Part shown: in pieces, positions 1 to 10,543 of the stretch | Numbering within the stretch: position 1 is the first letter of the stretch | Layout of the letters: each line of letters begins with the position of its first letter | Assembly: GCA_001692895.1 (NCBI GenBank) | Contig: KV748177.1 | Location: 1,550,001-1,614,000, forward strand | Reading direction: 5' to 3' | Length of the DNA: 64,000 nucleotides | Source: Cenococcum geophilum 1.58 | Lineage: Eukaryota > Ascomycota > Dothideomycetes > Gloniales > Gloniaceae | The notes under the pieces: generated by a model | What the model saw: only the letters and a program-made list of their open reading frames with translations | Database searches by the model: none | Told to the model about the DNA's origin: nothing | Program-made: the position numbers and the translations under genes

Positions 1-521
1 TTCTATTAAGTTCTATTAACTAAGTTTTACTAAGTTCTATTAAGTTCTGCTAACTAAGTTTTACTAAATTCTACTAAGTTTTATTAACTAAGTTTTATTA
101 AGTTCTGCTAACTAAGTTTTATTAAGTTCTGCTAACTAAGTTCTACTAATTTCTACTAACTAAGTTCTACTAAGTTTTACTAACTAAGTTTTGTTAAGTT
201 CTACTAAGTTCTACTAACTAAGTTTTACTAAGTTCTACTAAGTTCTATTAACTAAGTTCTATTAAGTTCTACTAACTAAATTCTACTAAGTTTTATTAAG
301 TTCTACTAACTAAGTTTTATTAAGTTCTACTAAGTTTTACTAAGTTCTGCTAAGTTCTACTAACTAAGTTTTATTAAGTTCTGCTAATTAAGTTCTATTA
401 AGTTCTACTAAGTTCTATTAAGTTTTGCTAACTAAGTTTTACTAATTAAGTTTTATTAAGTTCTACGAACTAAGTTCTACGAACTAAGTTCTACTAATTT
501 CTACTAATTAGGTTTTACTAG
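1..521. repeat. Minisatellite, TAAGTTCTAC / TAACTAAG units
   Basis: A tandem array of short units, mostly TAAGTTYTRY (10 bp), often expanded to 14 bp by an extra CTAA (as in TTCTACTAACTAAG). Units differ mainly by C/T and A/G transitions, as expected if RIP acted on a once more uniform array. It begins before the window, so its full length is unknown. Nothing in it looks coding. It stops near 521, where complex sequence starts. Confidence 0.93.
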
Positions 522-559
522 TGCCGTAACACTAATAAAAAGTATTTAGATAGCTCTCT

Positions 560-1440
560 ATAGACGGTAGAGGAGAGAATACTAATATTACTACTACGCT
601 TATAGAGCTCTATAATATTAAAAGGGTTATAGCTTCTATATATTACCTATAGGGGTAAGGCTTTATAGAGCGAGGTTATAAACCTATAATAGACGCTTTA
701 GCGAAAATAGATAGCTTATAGCTAGATAATCTTTATACCGTCTTATAGGCTAATAGAATAACTATTAAGCGGTTTACGGGAATAACGCTAGTAAGAGTTA
801 TATACGGGTATAAGCATATCCTTTTTATTAAACTCTATATACCTACCTAGTAAATACTACCTTAGTAAATGGTCTGAACCACTATAGAGCTACTAGCACT
901 TTATATAAAATAGTTTAATTAAAGAGGCGCGGATATATAAGAGGCTATTATATATATAAGACGACTAAGGGTAGCAAATAAGGAATATTTTAATAATACC
1001 TATTATATTTACTAGGACGGATTTAAGGTTAGAGATATAGTTATACTCTATAATATATAGCTTAAGTAAAATTATTCTAGTAATTATAAGTTAGATCTAA
1101 AATAGCTAGACCTGTTCTGCGTATATAAAAGTTATCCTTATAAAGGATAGTACTTAATTAAGGATCTTAATAGCACGCTATTCCGCGATTAAACTCCAGG
1201 GAATAAATTAAAGAAGTTTTATTAATAATAGCTATCCGAAGTCTACTAGGAGGACTAGCTTAACTAGTTAAATGGAACTGTACTATAAAAAATAATAGTA
1301 AAGCTAGAGCCTAAGGAAGACATGTAAAATTTACTAGTATTATAATACTGCGTATTTTAAAAAGTGTATATTTTAGAAAGATTATTTAACAAAACTAAGT
1401 ATAAAACGTTTAACTAAGGGACAGTTAAGTTCTAAGATGG
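560..1440 (+). pseudogene. Ty3/gypsy integrase C-terminal relic
   Basis: Reading through RIP-type stops on the plus strand gives the end of a Ty3/gypsy Pol. Around 740-880 is the integrase-core tail with a tyrosine-glycosine-tyrosine-lysine stretch typical of the target-binding part. Around 990-1250 is the GPY/F-type C-terminal domain, where the glycine-proline-phenylalanine motif now reads L-D-L-F followed by VYKSYPYKG and later LIKDLN and TPGN. Stops fall where Q or W are expected. No reverse transcriptase is seen upstream because the minisatellite intervenes, so this is a 5'-truncated fragment. A purine tract follows at its 3' end. It does not match the Gyp-A, Gyp-B or Gyp-D integrase ends in this window, so it is another family. 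Confidence 0.72.
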
Positions 1441-1449
1441 GGGAGGGAA
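1436..1449 (+). other. Polypurine tract and possible LTR start
   Basis: GATGGGGGAGGGAA follows the integrase relic directly, in the position and form of a gypsy plus-strand primer. The next bases, TATAAATAATAG, could be a RIP-altered TGTGAATAATAG LTR start. If so, only about 130 bp of LTR remain before a different reading frame begins. No second LTR is visible, so this is inference. Confidence 0.45.
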
Positions 1450-1581
1450 TATAAATAATAGCCGTATAATCCGTTTATTTATTTACTATATTTTCTAAAG
1501 CTCTTTCTATTATGCTTTCTTATTTACTTTTTTTAGTTATAGGAATTTAATATATATTAACAGTAAGGTAAGAACAGAAGA

Positions 1582-3551
1582 ATGTTTATATATAACTATC
1601 TAGTATTATTTACTACAAAGATATTAGTTTGGTTTACCGCCTTTACTAAGCTAATAGCGATTTTCTATCCTAGGGATAGAAAATTATAATTACTCTATTT
1701 AACAATTAGAGCTAGTAAAGCTCTACACCACTACCTAGATTTAATAGACCATTTAGATTAAAAACCCCTATTTAAAACTTTACCTTTTTGCCCTTAATTA
1801 ACCTTAAATATAGCTATAATTAGTTAAAGTTATAAATTAAACAGAATTAATAACAGTATATTTATTATATCTTTATCTAGTAAAACTTTAGTACTATATA
1901 AAGGAGCTAAGTAATAAATTAGTAACGTCCTTATAGAAGTTAGAGGCTTAGTAGTTAATTAGCGTTAAGTAATACTCTTCTAAATCTATAACAAGATTCT
2001 ACTCTCTTAAGAAAACTACGTAAATACTGCTAGTATAGTAGTTAATTTTATTAACCAGGATAATAGGTTATAAGTATCTCTAGAAAAGAACGCGTTTTTA
2101 TTGATCTTTAAGGATATCTCTAACGTTAGTAAGATAGCAAAAGATTAAATAAATTAGTATAATAAAGCTAGAGAAACCATCTAAAAGTTCTAGGGACAAG
2201 GTATTTTTAACAGGCCACTTAAACACGCAGTCTCCTGCTATTTCCTTTTTACCGCCTAAAAGCTTACCGTCTACCTGCTTTATAAAGTAATAGCGCAAGT
2301 TAATAAGGCCCTAATTAATAGGCTTATTTATCTAGGACGTGGTATTAGAAACACTACTTAACTATAGCTAACCGATTTTACGCTTACGCCTAAGATATTA
2401 AAAAGGGTAATATTAGACTAGGTAGTAAATAAGTATAGTTTAAAAAGATACTTAATTGGCTTCCTTGTTCCAAATAAGGACCTACTACTAAAAAATAGGA
2501 GATTAAAAGTTACTAGTGTTAAAATTAGATAATTAGGAGAGAGCTTAGCTCTTATACTATAAATATATTTATAATATACTTCTAATATAATAACTCTCTT
2601 AGCTTTTTAGCTATTAACACCTATTTAAGGAGGAGGTATTAGTATTATGCTAAGCCTATCCTAACAGGGATTACCTATATTAGTTAACTTGCCTTTATTA
2701 GCTATAAATAAGAGCATTCTCGCAGCCAGAATACCTATTAGCTCGCCTCCACAACTACTAGTATCTTTATTAAAAAGGAATTTAAGAAAAGGGCTAATAA
2801 TTACTTACCTAAAAGTAGGAGGGCTAAAAGTAGAATTAATATTTAATAAAAACGTTATTAAGCTAGGAGATAATATAGAGTATATTAAGGAGGCTATAGA
2901 TACTATAGCGGTACTCTATATAAAACAAAAATATAACTACAAGGATAACGTACCTGCTTATCTTAAGGCGTCCTTAAACTAAACTACTAAAATTAAACTA
3001 AGGTAATAAAGCTCCTGCGTAGTTAGTATAAGGTAGCTAGTTTAAATCTAGAGATATATAAGGTCTACTAGATGTATATATAAGCAATAGGAGGACGTAT
3101 AGGTTTAGCGATAAAAGGTTTAAATTATACTGCACTATATTACAGACTCCGCTTAATATATTACGCTTATAACTATCTTAGCACTATAAAGACAGATCCT
3201 ACTACATACTCCTAATTTAGAAAGGTTTATAGACTTCCGGTTTTATCTAACTTCTTAAAACTATATAAGTTTATTTATAACTTAGTACTAAGGTTTTCCT
3301 ATAACTAAGAAACTTTACTTAATTAGATGCTACTACTAGATAACTAAGATATATAGAAGCAAAAAGGATCCGTAGTTTTAAATATATTTAGATAGTAGTA
3401 GGATTTTAGTATCTTAGTAATAATTAATAAAGAAATGTGTATATACCGCTATTATTAGCGTCTAATTAATAGGCGGCTAAATTACGGCTAGTTAAGAATA
3501 ATAGTTTACGGTCTTTACCAGCAGCTAGTAAGGTAGGATCCTTAGTATTAT
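1582..3551 (+). pseudogene. Unrecognised long reading frame, 5' part (split by Fot1)
   Basis: A long plus-strand coding frame is visible through RIP stops. The first ATG I can justify is at 1582 (MFIYNY...). One frame is readable from there to about 2982, with a stop-free stretch at 2689-2982. Near 2985-3000 the coding frame shifts by one; this is an old indel or a lost intron. It then continues in the new frame to 3551, with segments such as YRYY, RRLNYG, LYQQLVR and QYYYLYYALRPN. The frame is interrupted by a transposon at a TA site and resumes at 10544 in the same frame. Together the two parts make about 1,000 codons. The first 470 residues match nothing I know: no zinc knuckle, RT, integrase or DDE motif. 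It may be a repeated host gene or cargo of an unknown element. It must have been duplicated to be so heavily RIPed. Confidence 0.6.
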
Positions 3552-3553
3552 TA

Positions 3554-3608
3554 AGCTCGGACCCCCGGAACTCGGTTACCGCCCGAACTCGGTTACCCCA
3601 CCAAAATC
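3554..3608. repeat. Fot1 left terminal inverted repeat
   Basis: The 55 bp match the reverse complement of 10487-10541 with scattered differences, mostly transitions. Inside is a short direct repeat of AACTCGGT about 20 bp apart, a possible double transposase-binding site. The inner end is the CACCAAAATC motif. Confidence 0.9.
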
Positions 3609-3639
3609 GGTTGCAACACTTTGGAAGCTATCTACGCCC

Positions 3640-4236
3640 AACTAAATTAAATTAACTATTTACCCCTATATGCTATTTAATATATTGACTTCGCTCTTTC
3701 TAGCTAATACCTTATAAGGCTTTGATTTTGGCTCCTTTGCCCTTATTTTAGCCTATTTCTCCTCTACCTCCTCTATAGCTTCCTTAATTCCATCTTAATA
3801 TTTAGAGTCTATATTTAGATCTATAGGTACTTACCTATAAATTTTTACGCTTTTAAGGTCTTTAAGTTATAATTGCAGGCTATATATTTAAGGNTCTATA
3901 TATATAGCCTTTATAATAAGCTGCTGAAGTTATTGATTTACTTTTTATAAAAATAACTAAATCTTTAATTAAGTGTANATCTATTATAAAGGCCTTAATC
4001 TANTTAATATCTNTTATANNGCTTCTTNNNGGTAACTATAATGTTAACCTAATTATTACTAGCCTATTTAAGGCTTAGAACCTCTATTAAAGCTTTATTT
4101 TTAACCTATAAAAAATTTAAGCTATTTTATAGATTTTATAGATAACTACTAAAGATATACTATTTAAATTTAATTATCTTTGCCATAAGACCTTCCCTTT
4201 AGGTCTTATAGTAATACTTAGTAAAGTAGTACTTCT
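3640..4236 (-). pseudogene. Fot1-like transposase relic, C-terminal part
   Basis: On the minus strand the end nearest the left terminal repeat reads IKEAIEEVEEK, then AKIRAKEPKSKPYKVLARK. This is a charged helical tail like the C-terminus of Fot1/pogo transposases. Between it and the LINE is more degraded sequence with N positions, where the rest of the DDE domain should lie but cannot be read reliably. Assignment rests on position within the terminal repeats, strand and character of the tail. Confidence 0.5.
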
Positions 4237-4251
4237 TAATTAAAGCTATAT
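4237..4251. repeat. LINE target-site duplication, left copy
   Basis: TAATTAAAGCTATAT, repeated exactly at 9481-9495. The bases outside differ, so this is a clean 15-bp duplication that sets the LINE ends at 4252 and 9480. Confidence 0.9.
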
Positions 4252-4489
4252 AACTGAAGCCGCTACAGCAGCAGAACACGCCTACCACCTACCTAATAAA
4301 GAAATAACCATCTCTAATCAAATCTACGGCATATTATGCCCTAGAACCAATGTATACAGCACAGCCGGAAAGCCTGCGCGACCCTAGGGGGTCGCAGCAG
4401 ACTCGAAGGGGAGGCGCCGCATAGGAAAATATAACACAACAATAAACATAACAAAGGGCGACACAACCACAACAACCAAAGGACACCGA

Positions 4490-5850
4490 CTAGAAATGGC
4501 AGAAACTCGTGGACATCCTAAAAGACATTAAGGAAAATCTAGGGAAGGGAGAAGATAAACACCTACGCGCAGGGGTAGCGCGTGCGGCTTAAGAAGCAGG
4601 CCAAATCGCCCGGGAACTCTAGATAAAGCATAATAGAAACCAGAATATAGTAGAGGATAGGCTTAGGCGCATTAAAGACGCTATAAAAGAGTGGAAACTA
4701 CTAACAACGTAAGCAGTAAAACCATTATGGGCCAACATCGCAGCAGGCGCCCAACCGGCGACCCTCCTTCGCCTACCTACCGTAGCACCAGTAAGAGCCA
4801 TAGTTAGGGTTCGTATACTAATAGTAGTAGGAACGGACCCGGAACAGATCCTTATATTAATTAAAGTATACATACCGAAGGCAGTGGCGGTAAGGGTTCT
4901 ACGCAGCGGCGATATAGAGGTTACGCTCCCTAACCAGGAGATAAAGGACTAGACCCTTACCCAGGGAGACACCCCCAAGTGCAAGATTCTCCGCCAGGAT
5001 TTCCCAGTTAAAATAATTAGGGTACCTCTTACTATACAAGTGGAAAGTAGGAAAGGCGCTATAAATATATAGATTATTTAAAGGATTACGGAGGCTACCA
5101 AAAAACTGGTCCTAGGGATTACTATAACCAGAATCGCATGGCTATATAAAAAAGAGCGTATAATATATACAGGGGAGACACCGGGGCCTTAAAGGATTAA
5201 AACACGCGGCACCCTAATAATTAACCTACTAACCTAAGAAATGTAGGCTATAGTAGCCCGTAAAGGAGTAGTTATAGATAGCCTCTAGTATAAAGCCCAA
5301 CTATACTACTACGCAGTAGAAGTTCGACGATGCTTTAGATACTAATAGTAGGGGCACACCCAAAGCGGATACAGGAAGGACGCAAGGTACGGGATATGCG
5401 CCGACGTATATAACACTAAGGACTGCCGCAAGAATAAGGGAGATAGATATATAAACTGCGGAAAAGGATATAGAGTATAGCAGAAGACGGCGTATAAAAC
5501 CTACTAGGTATACCTAGAAGCTACTATAATAAAACGCATTAAACTATACTAGAATACAGCTACGGTACGGGAAAACGCTTATAAGGAGAAGGAGATAAGT
5601 AGGGCAAATAACGCAAATAACGGAACCTGGTTAATCGCACAGCAAAAGAGATCTAGGTTACCTACCCCAATAGGAGCACTTTTTACCCAACTAGCAGCAA
5701 AACGGGCTATAGGACGCTCGTGAGGCAGCACTAACGCCGCCAGAGACCCGTTTTAGCAGAGAATCCCAATTATAATAATCCCGGATGGGACGCCCCAGAC
5801 ACAAAGGGAAGGCGCCAGTAAGTCACCAGACCAATTACTACTATAAAATT
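4490..5850 (+). pseudogene. LINE ORF1 relic (Gag-like, zinc knuckles)
   Basis: Begins near 4490 with a charged, probably coiled-coil region (LVDILKDIKENLGKGEDKHL). A basic central part (to about 5300) is followed by tandem zinc knuckles at about 5325-5505. There the pattern CFRC-type, GHTQSG, GICAD, TKDC, and INCGKG can be read, with several cysteines now Y (TGC to TAC) and one H now Y (CAC to TAT). Known role of such proteins: binding the LINE RNA and chaperoning target-primed reverse transcription. Stops replace W and Q in many places. The exact start is uncertain. Confidence 0.78.
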
Positions 5851-8800
5851 AATAACAATAGTTTAATATAACTGCGGACACTTAAACTACAGAGCTACGC
5901 GCCCTCTATTTAATAGTCTAGACCTAGAGGAATACTAGATAATTGCAATATAGGAACTAGCATTTAATAAGCAAACTCAAAAAACGTACCAACTAAAAGG
6001 ATACTACCTCCTATATAAACCAGACCCGGCTACTCGTGCGTACTTCCTAATTAGCAAACACATTAATATATAGGCGTGGAGCTACCGCTCTATCAGCCCT
6101 AATATAGCTAAACTATAAATAGCTACAGAGAGGGGCTAAATTAGTATAATTAATGTCTATAACCTAAGTGACAATAGACCCCAGATAACTACGTGGGGCC
6201 TACTCTAATAAACTATTAACTTAGCAGAAGGCGAGATAATAGTCCTAGGGGACTTTAATATACACTATATAGCATAGGGAGGACTATAGGCCATAGTGGA
6301 AGTATAAGCAACTCACCTACTTAACAAACTAGCAACACAAGACATTATTTTAACTACCTTAACTAGTGAACCTATATGGAAAAGAGGAACCTAAGAGAGC
6401 ACAATCGACCTTATATTTATGTAAAAAGCGCTTATAAACCAACTAGGATTCTACGGACTAGAAGACATATGGGCACTAACCGCAGACTATATACCCATAC
6501 GGATAGCTCTTAACGTCGCTATCCTAGCGCCACGAACTTACCAGAGATACGCCATTAAAAAACTTAATTAGGAAAAATACTCCTAGGAAATTAATAATAG
6601 ACTAGTAGCGACCCCTAAAGCAACGCTAGAGGACATCTAGAGGACTATAAGTAACTGCCTAGAGGAATACTGCCTAAAGGCCAGGCCTAACAAATATGCT
6701 CGGCGCAAGTGGTCGCTAGAGGCAGCACAGCTACTCGTAGGCTTAAGGAGGGCGAGGTGACAGTACAGCGCAATAGGCGAGGCCTACCACTAACAGAGCT
6801 ATAAGGCCCTAAAGAATAGGCTTAAGAAGACAATGCGGAAGGAAAGTAGAAATAGCTGGCGTTAATTCCTAGAGGAAATTACCTTAGATATTGCCAAACC
6901 ATATAATCAAGGCCTCTGGCGCATATTAAAGTGGAGTAGAAGAGTAGTTAGTAAAACGCTAGGAGACCCCTACCTACCTACACTTTATAGGACAGAACAG
7001 GATTAATATACAAACAATAACGGGGAAAAAACAAAAATACTAGCAGAGAGGTTCTTCCCTAGCGTAGTCTAAGCGGACCTATAGGACACTAGCAGTTAAG
7101 AAGACCCTATACCTCTAGAGATAAGCCAGATGGTTATAATAAAGGAGATAAAGGACGCTATATGGAAGCTCCCTAATGGGAAAGCAGTAGGACTAGACAG
7201 GATCCTAAATAAGGTAATTAAAGCTGCATTAGAAGCTCTAATAATACCACTAGCCAATATTATAACTACCTACCTATATAAAGGCAAGCTACCAAAATAC
7301 TGTAAAGCAATAACTACAGTTGTCCTATGAAAGGCAAATAAAAAGGACTACTCTCTACTAGGAAGCTACTAACTAATCGCCCTTAAAAACACGCTAGGAA
7401 AGCTCCTAGAAAAAATAGTCGCAGAGCGTATGCAAGAAGCCGTAGAAGTATACGAGCTACTACTATGGATATAAATAGGCGTAAGGAAGAAGCGATTAAC
7501 CCTATTAGCTATCTCCCTAATTACTTTTAGCGTTTAGGCAGCGTGGTAAGCTAGGCTAGGCTGTATAGTATCTATGCTAAGCCTAGACATAAGCGGAGCC
7601 TTTAACCACGTATTGCATAAAAGGCTCCTATGGATCCTAAGAAAGAAGGGCCTCCTAGAATAGATAATTAAGTTTACCCAATCCTTCTTAACAGGGCGCA
7701 ATACTAAAATAGTATTTGAGGGATATAAAAGTGAAACAATACTAACACGTATAGGAATCCCATAGGGATTACCCCTATCGCCAATCCTGTTCCTATTCTT
7801 TATATCTAAGCTACTAGAGATATTCGACAATGACCAGGAAATAGTAGCCCTAGGCTTTATAAACGACACAAACCTTATTATATAGGGAAACATAGTAGCA
7901 GAAAACTGCACTAGGCTAAATCAGGTATATAATAGGTGCATTGTATAGGCAAAACGATATAGTGCTAAATTTGCACCAGACAAATACCAGCTTATCCATT
8001 TTATAAGGAAAAGGAGGGTAAACAATGACCTAGCGTTGACGGTGAGTATCTAGGGATGCGAAGCAAAGCTAGAAGCCACACTTAAGGTCCTAGGGGTCTG
8101 GGTGGACACTAAACTAAACTGGAATGCATATATTATAAAGGCGACCACTAGGGGTGTAGCAGCATTTATAGCAGCATTACGAATTATAGCCTCGACCTAG
8201 GGACTATTATTTAGACGTATACGACTACTATACACGGCAGTAGTAAGACCAACAATGCTATACGGAGCCCAGATCTGGGGCCTTAGACTAAACGGCAAGC
8301 CAATAGCAAAAAGCTCCCTAGCGCTATTAGAAAAACTACAGAACTAATGCCTATGTAGAATTATAGGAGCCTATAAGCGGACACCACGTGCCGCAATAGA
8401 ACGCGAAGTAGTAGTACTACTACTTAATGTCTATATAGACACAACTGCTATATAAAGAGCAGCCACAGTATAAGGACACCCGGTAGAGAAAGATATACAC
8501 TAAGTACTAGAACGTATACGCGAAGTAAGGCCTTACTAGAGAGGAGTAAGGTTCTATTAGAGGCGTAACGCGCCCAAGTATACAAGCTAGGAGGCCCTAC
8601 GCCTATAAGTAGTAGAGAGAGAATAAGAAATATGGGAGCTACTATAATACTAAGCAGAGACCCAGCGCTACGCCGGTAGAGCACCGCTACGGTAATAGAG
8701 GATAGGAGGCCACTAACATAGGTGGAGATCGACTATATGTATCGCAAGATGGGCAGATATAGAGTAGAAGCGACACTGGAAGAAGGCGGCGAAGACATAG

Positions 8801-9440
8801 AGAGCAGCTACGTAGAATACCCTATAGATAATACCGACTCTCCCCCTATACAAAGGATAGACGAAGGTAGAATCTACGGCTGGCTTTTTACTACGGATAG
8901 AGGTAATAGGGCTAAACGCATGGCTAGCAAGCATCTATATCCTACAAACTACACCACACTATACGTGCGGATGGCCCACATAATTAGTACGCTATATACT
9001 ACTCTTTTACAACTACCATATAGCTAGAGACTAGCTATTCGCTAGGGCGAGCACAAATAATATTACCCAAATGCTCTCTACTAGTAGAGGCCTATATATA
9101 ACGGCAAAATGGCTAATAAGCTAAGGAGTCCTCTAGTAATTCCAGACAGTATATAAGATCCAACAGGAGGACACTAGAGGATACGCCCCCTTTTAGCCCC
9201 TTAGGGACTGGACACCCCTACCTAGTTAAAGGCGACACGCAGGCGAACCACCTAACCCTCCTACTACCCCCTAGATCTTCTAAGATACCCTAGAAGTATG
9301 GTATAAAAGGTAAATAAACTACAAAGATATACAGGCTAGGCGAAGGTGGAGCGCGTAAGACTAGCTAAAAGGATACACCTAGGTTTTCCCCTAATTAGGG
9401 ATTTTTCCTATATAGAAGGTAGAAGCCTATATGGACCTAG
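5851..9440 (+). pseudogene. LINE ORF2 relic: endonuclease, reverse transcriptase, C-terminal zinc domain
   Basis: The APE-like endonuclease starts with NCGHLNYRA at about 5865 and includes the IVLGDFNIH motif at about 6240-6270. The reverse transcriptase begins near 7130 (AIWKLPNGKA.GLDRI, a stop-free stretch to 7327). It continues with SYQPIALKNTLGK-like sequence, SLDISGAFNHV (7575-7615), IPQGLPLSPI with Q as stop (about 7757) and GFINDTN at about 7855, where the catalytic FxDD-type dyad has lost one D to N. After RT, near 8930-9010, is a CGW...H-type zinc domain, then LSTSRGL and a W..GVL tail as in Tad-clade elements. There is no RNase H. The frame is largely continuous but stopped many times. 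Confidence 0.85.
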
Positions 9441-9480
9441 AATAGGGACCAAATCGGGCGATAAATAGAATTAATAATAA

Positions 9481-9495
9481 TAATTAAAGCTATAT
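9481..9495. repeat. LINE target-site duplication, right copy
   Basis: Exact copy of 4237-4251. It directly follows the AATAATAATAA tail of the LINE. Confidence 0.9.
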
Positions 9496-9879
9496 TATTA
9501 AGAAATATAAGCTTTATAATCTACTCCTAATATTTTTATTTAATAAAGGAGAAATATTATATATTTAAAGGTTACTATATTAAATAAAGTAGTAAAAAAA
9601 TAAGTTATATATTAATTAATTTATATTTTAATAAAAGCTTAATTAAATAATAGCTTATATAGCTATTAGATAAAAATAATTAGGGTTTATTACTAAATAA
9701 TTTGGTTTTAAGTTAAAAAAGTTTAATAAATAAACTAAATATAATAAAATTAATTAGGTAATTATTTCTTAAGGCTATATATATCTAATAAGGCATTTTA
9801 GCTTAGAATAACTATATTAGTAATAATAAAAATTAATTAATTAACTAGGGGTAAATATTACCCATGTAATAGACATATA

Positions 9880-10330
9880 TTTATAGTTATTTAGTAACTA
9901 TATAAAAGCCTCNTTTTTATAGGCACCTCTTATAGTAATTAGGTTTATATATATACATAATATTACTCTAAATTCATCTATATTATAGGTTTTTTTACCT
10001 TTATATTAGCCTTCCCTTTTACCCCTCTTACAAAGATTATAAAACCTTTAAATTTGCTTTAATTATGCCCTATTAATCTATATCTTTTCTATTAACTATA
10101 TAGTTTAATATTTAATAATAAGATTTTGGTTAAAATGGCTAATTACCTATATTTTACTAAAGGGCTTAGTATTACTATTTTAACTAAATATTTAAGCTAC
10201 TATTTTTTTAGAATTATAAATATAAGGGAGTAAATCTTTATAGGTCCTATTTAAGTATTTAATTTATAAACAAGACCTTCTATATAGGAGTTAATTATAT
10301 ATATAAATCGGGTTAATAGCTTGCTATTTA
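9880..10330 (-). pseudogene. Fot1-like transposase relic, N-terminal/middle part
   Basis: Read on the minus strand through stops, this gives a CENP-B/pogo-like order. First is a segment around SHFNQNPIIKYQTI, resembling the W..RF..RHP.LK.. part of the HTH_CENPB domain. Then come HN...FKGFYNLC and an NxxNxYNxDE-like motif (NIDE near 9960-9980), where the first catalytic aspartate of the DDE nuclease is expected. Two changes of frame are needed, so indels as well as RIP have damaged it. The LINE separates it from its C-terminal end at 3640-4236. It is non-functional. Confidence 0.6.
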
Positions 10331-10486
10331 ATTAATCGCTTAGAGTCGACAAAGGGACACTATATGCAAGCACGGCTTTTCGCGCAGGCTTATAAACACC
10401 AGATTCGGAATTTACAATAGTCATTTATAAGTTCTGCTAATTTTGGTCTATATTAATTAACTCGTTGTAAAGAAAATAGGTAAGTT

Positions 10487-10541
10487 GATTTTGGTGTAGT
10501 GACCGAGTTCAGGAGGCGACCGAGTTCCAGGGGTCCGAGCT
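10487..10541. repeat. Fot1 right terminal inverted repeat
   Basis: Reverse complement of the left repeat. It starts GATTTTGGTG on the inside and ends GGTCCGAGCT, directly followed by the TA target duplication. Confidence 0.9.
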
Positions 10542-10543
10542 TA

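Larger units (their letters stand above)
4252..9480 (+). mobile_element. Tad1-like LINE (non-LTR retrotransposon), near full length
   Basis: A 5.2-kb insertion bounded by a perfect 15-bp duplication and ending in a short TAA repeat tail, typical of target-primed LINEs. It encodes an ORF1 with zinc knuckles, an APE-type endonuclease, a reverse transcriptase and a C-terminal CCHC-like domain, in Tad-clade order. I see no RNase H between RT and the C-terminal domain. The base pattern is unlike its neighbours. CpA is still frequent on the plus strand while TpG is nearly absent (4441-4500: CA 9, TG 1; 6301-6360: CA 7, TG 0), so most mutations seem to have hit one strand. Length and intact ends suggest a recent, almost complete insertion that was then inactivated by RIP. 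Confidence 0.9.
3554..10541 (-). mobile_element. Fot1/pogo-type (Tc1/mariner superfamily) DNA transposon, split by a LINE
   Basis: The two ends form about 55-bp terminal inverted repeats starting AGCTCGGACCCC, each containing two copies of an AACTCGGT motif. They are flanked by the dinucleotide TA (3552-3553 and 10542-10543), as for Tc1/mariner elements. Without the nested LINE and one copy of its target duplication the element is about 1.73 kb, close to the usual 1.7-1.9 kb of fungal Fot1-like elements. The minus strand carries a degraded transposase, described separately. Insertion split an older reading frame, and removal restores that frame, which confirms the boundaries. Several N positions (about 3894-4030 and 9913) lie inside it. 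Confidence 0.88.

Noticed and set aside
1-521. CRISPR-like array
   Set aside because: No spacers, units of 10-14 bp, eukaryotic context.
2098-2298. Minus-strand 66-codon frame
   Set aside because: Antisense to the long plus-strand frame starting at 1582, which is continuous through RIP stops there.
3894-4030. N positions as a possible biological gap
   Set aside because: Scattered single and short N runs (also near 9913, 19731, 21614, 29437, 48618, 57151) look like base-call or consensus ambiguity between repeat copies.
7534-7911. Stop-free minus-strand frame of 125 codons
   Set aside because: Antisense shadow of the LINE reverse transcriptase, whose plus-strand motifs (SLDISGAFNHV, LPLSPI) are clear.
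8722-9027. Plus-strand open frame of 101 codons after LINE RT
   Set aside because: In a different frame from ORF2. The ORF2 frame here gives the CGW zinc domain and LSTSRGL tail expected of Tad-like elements.
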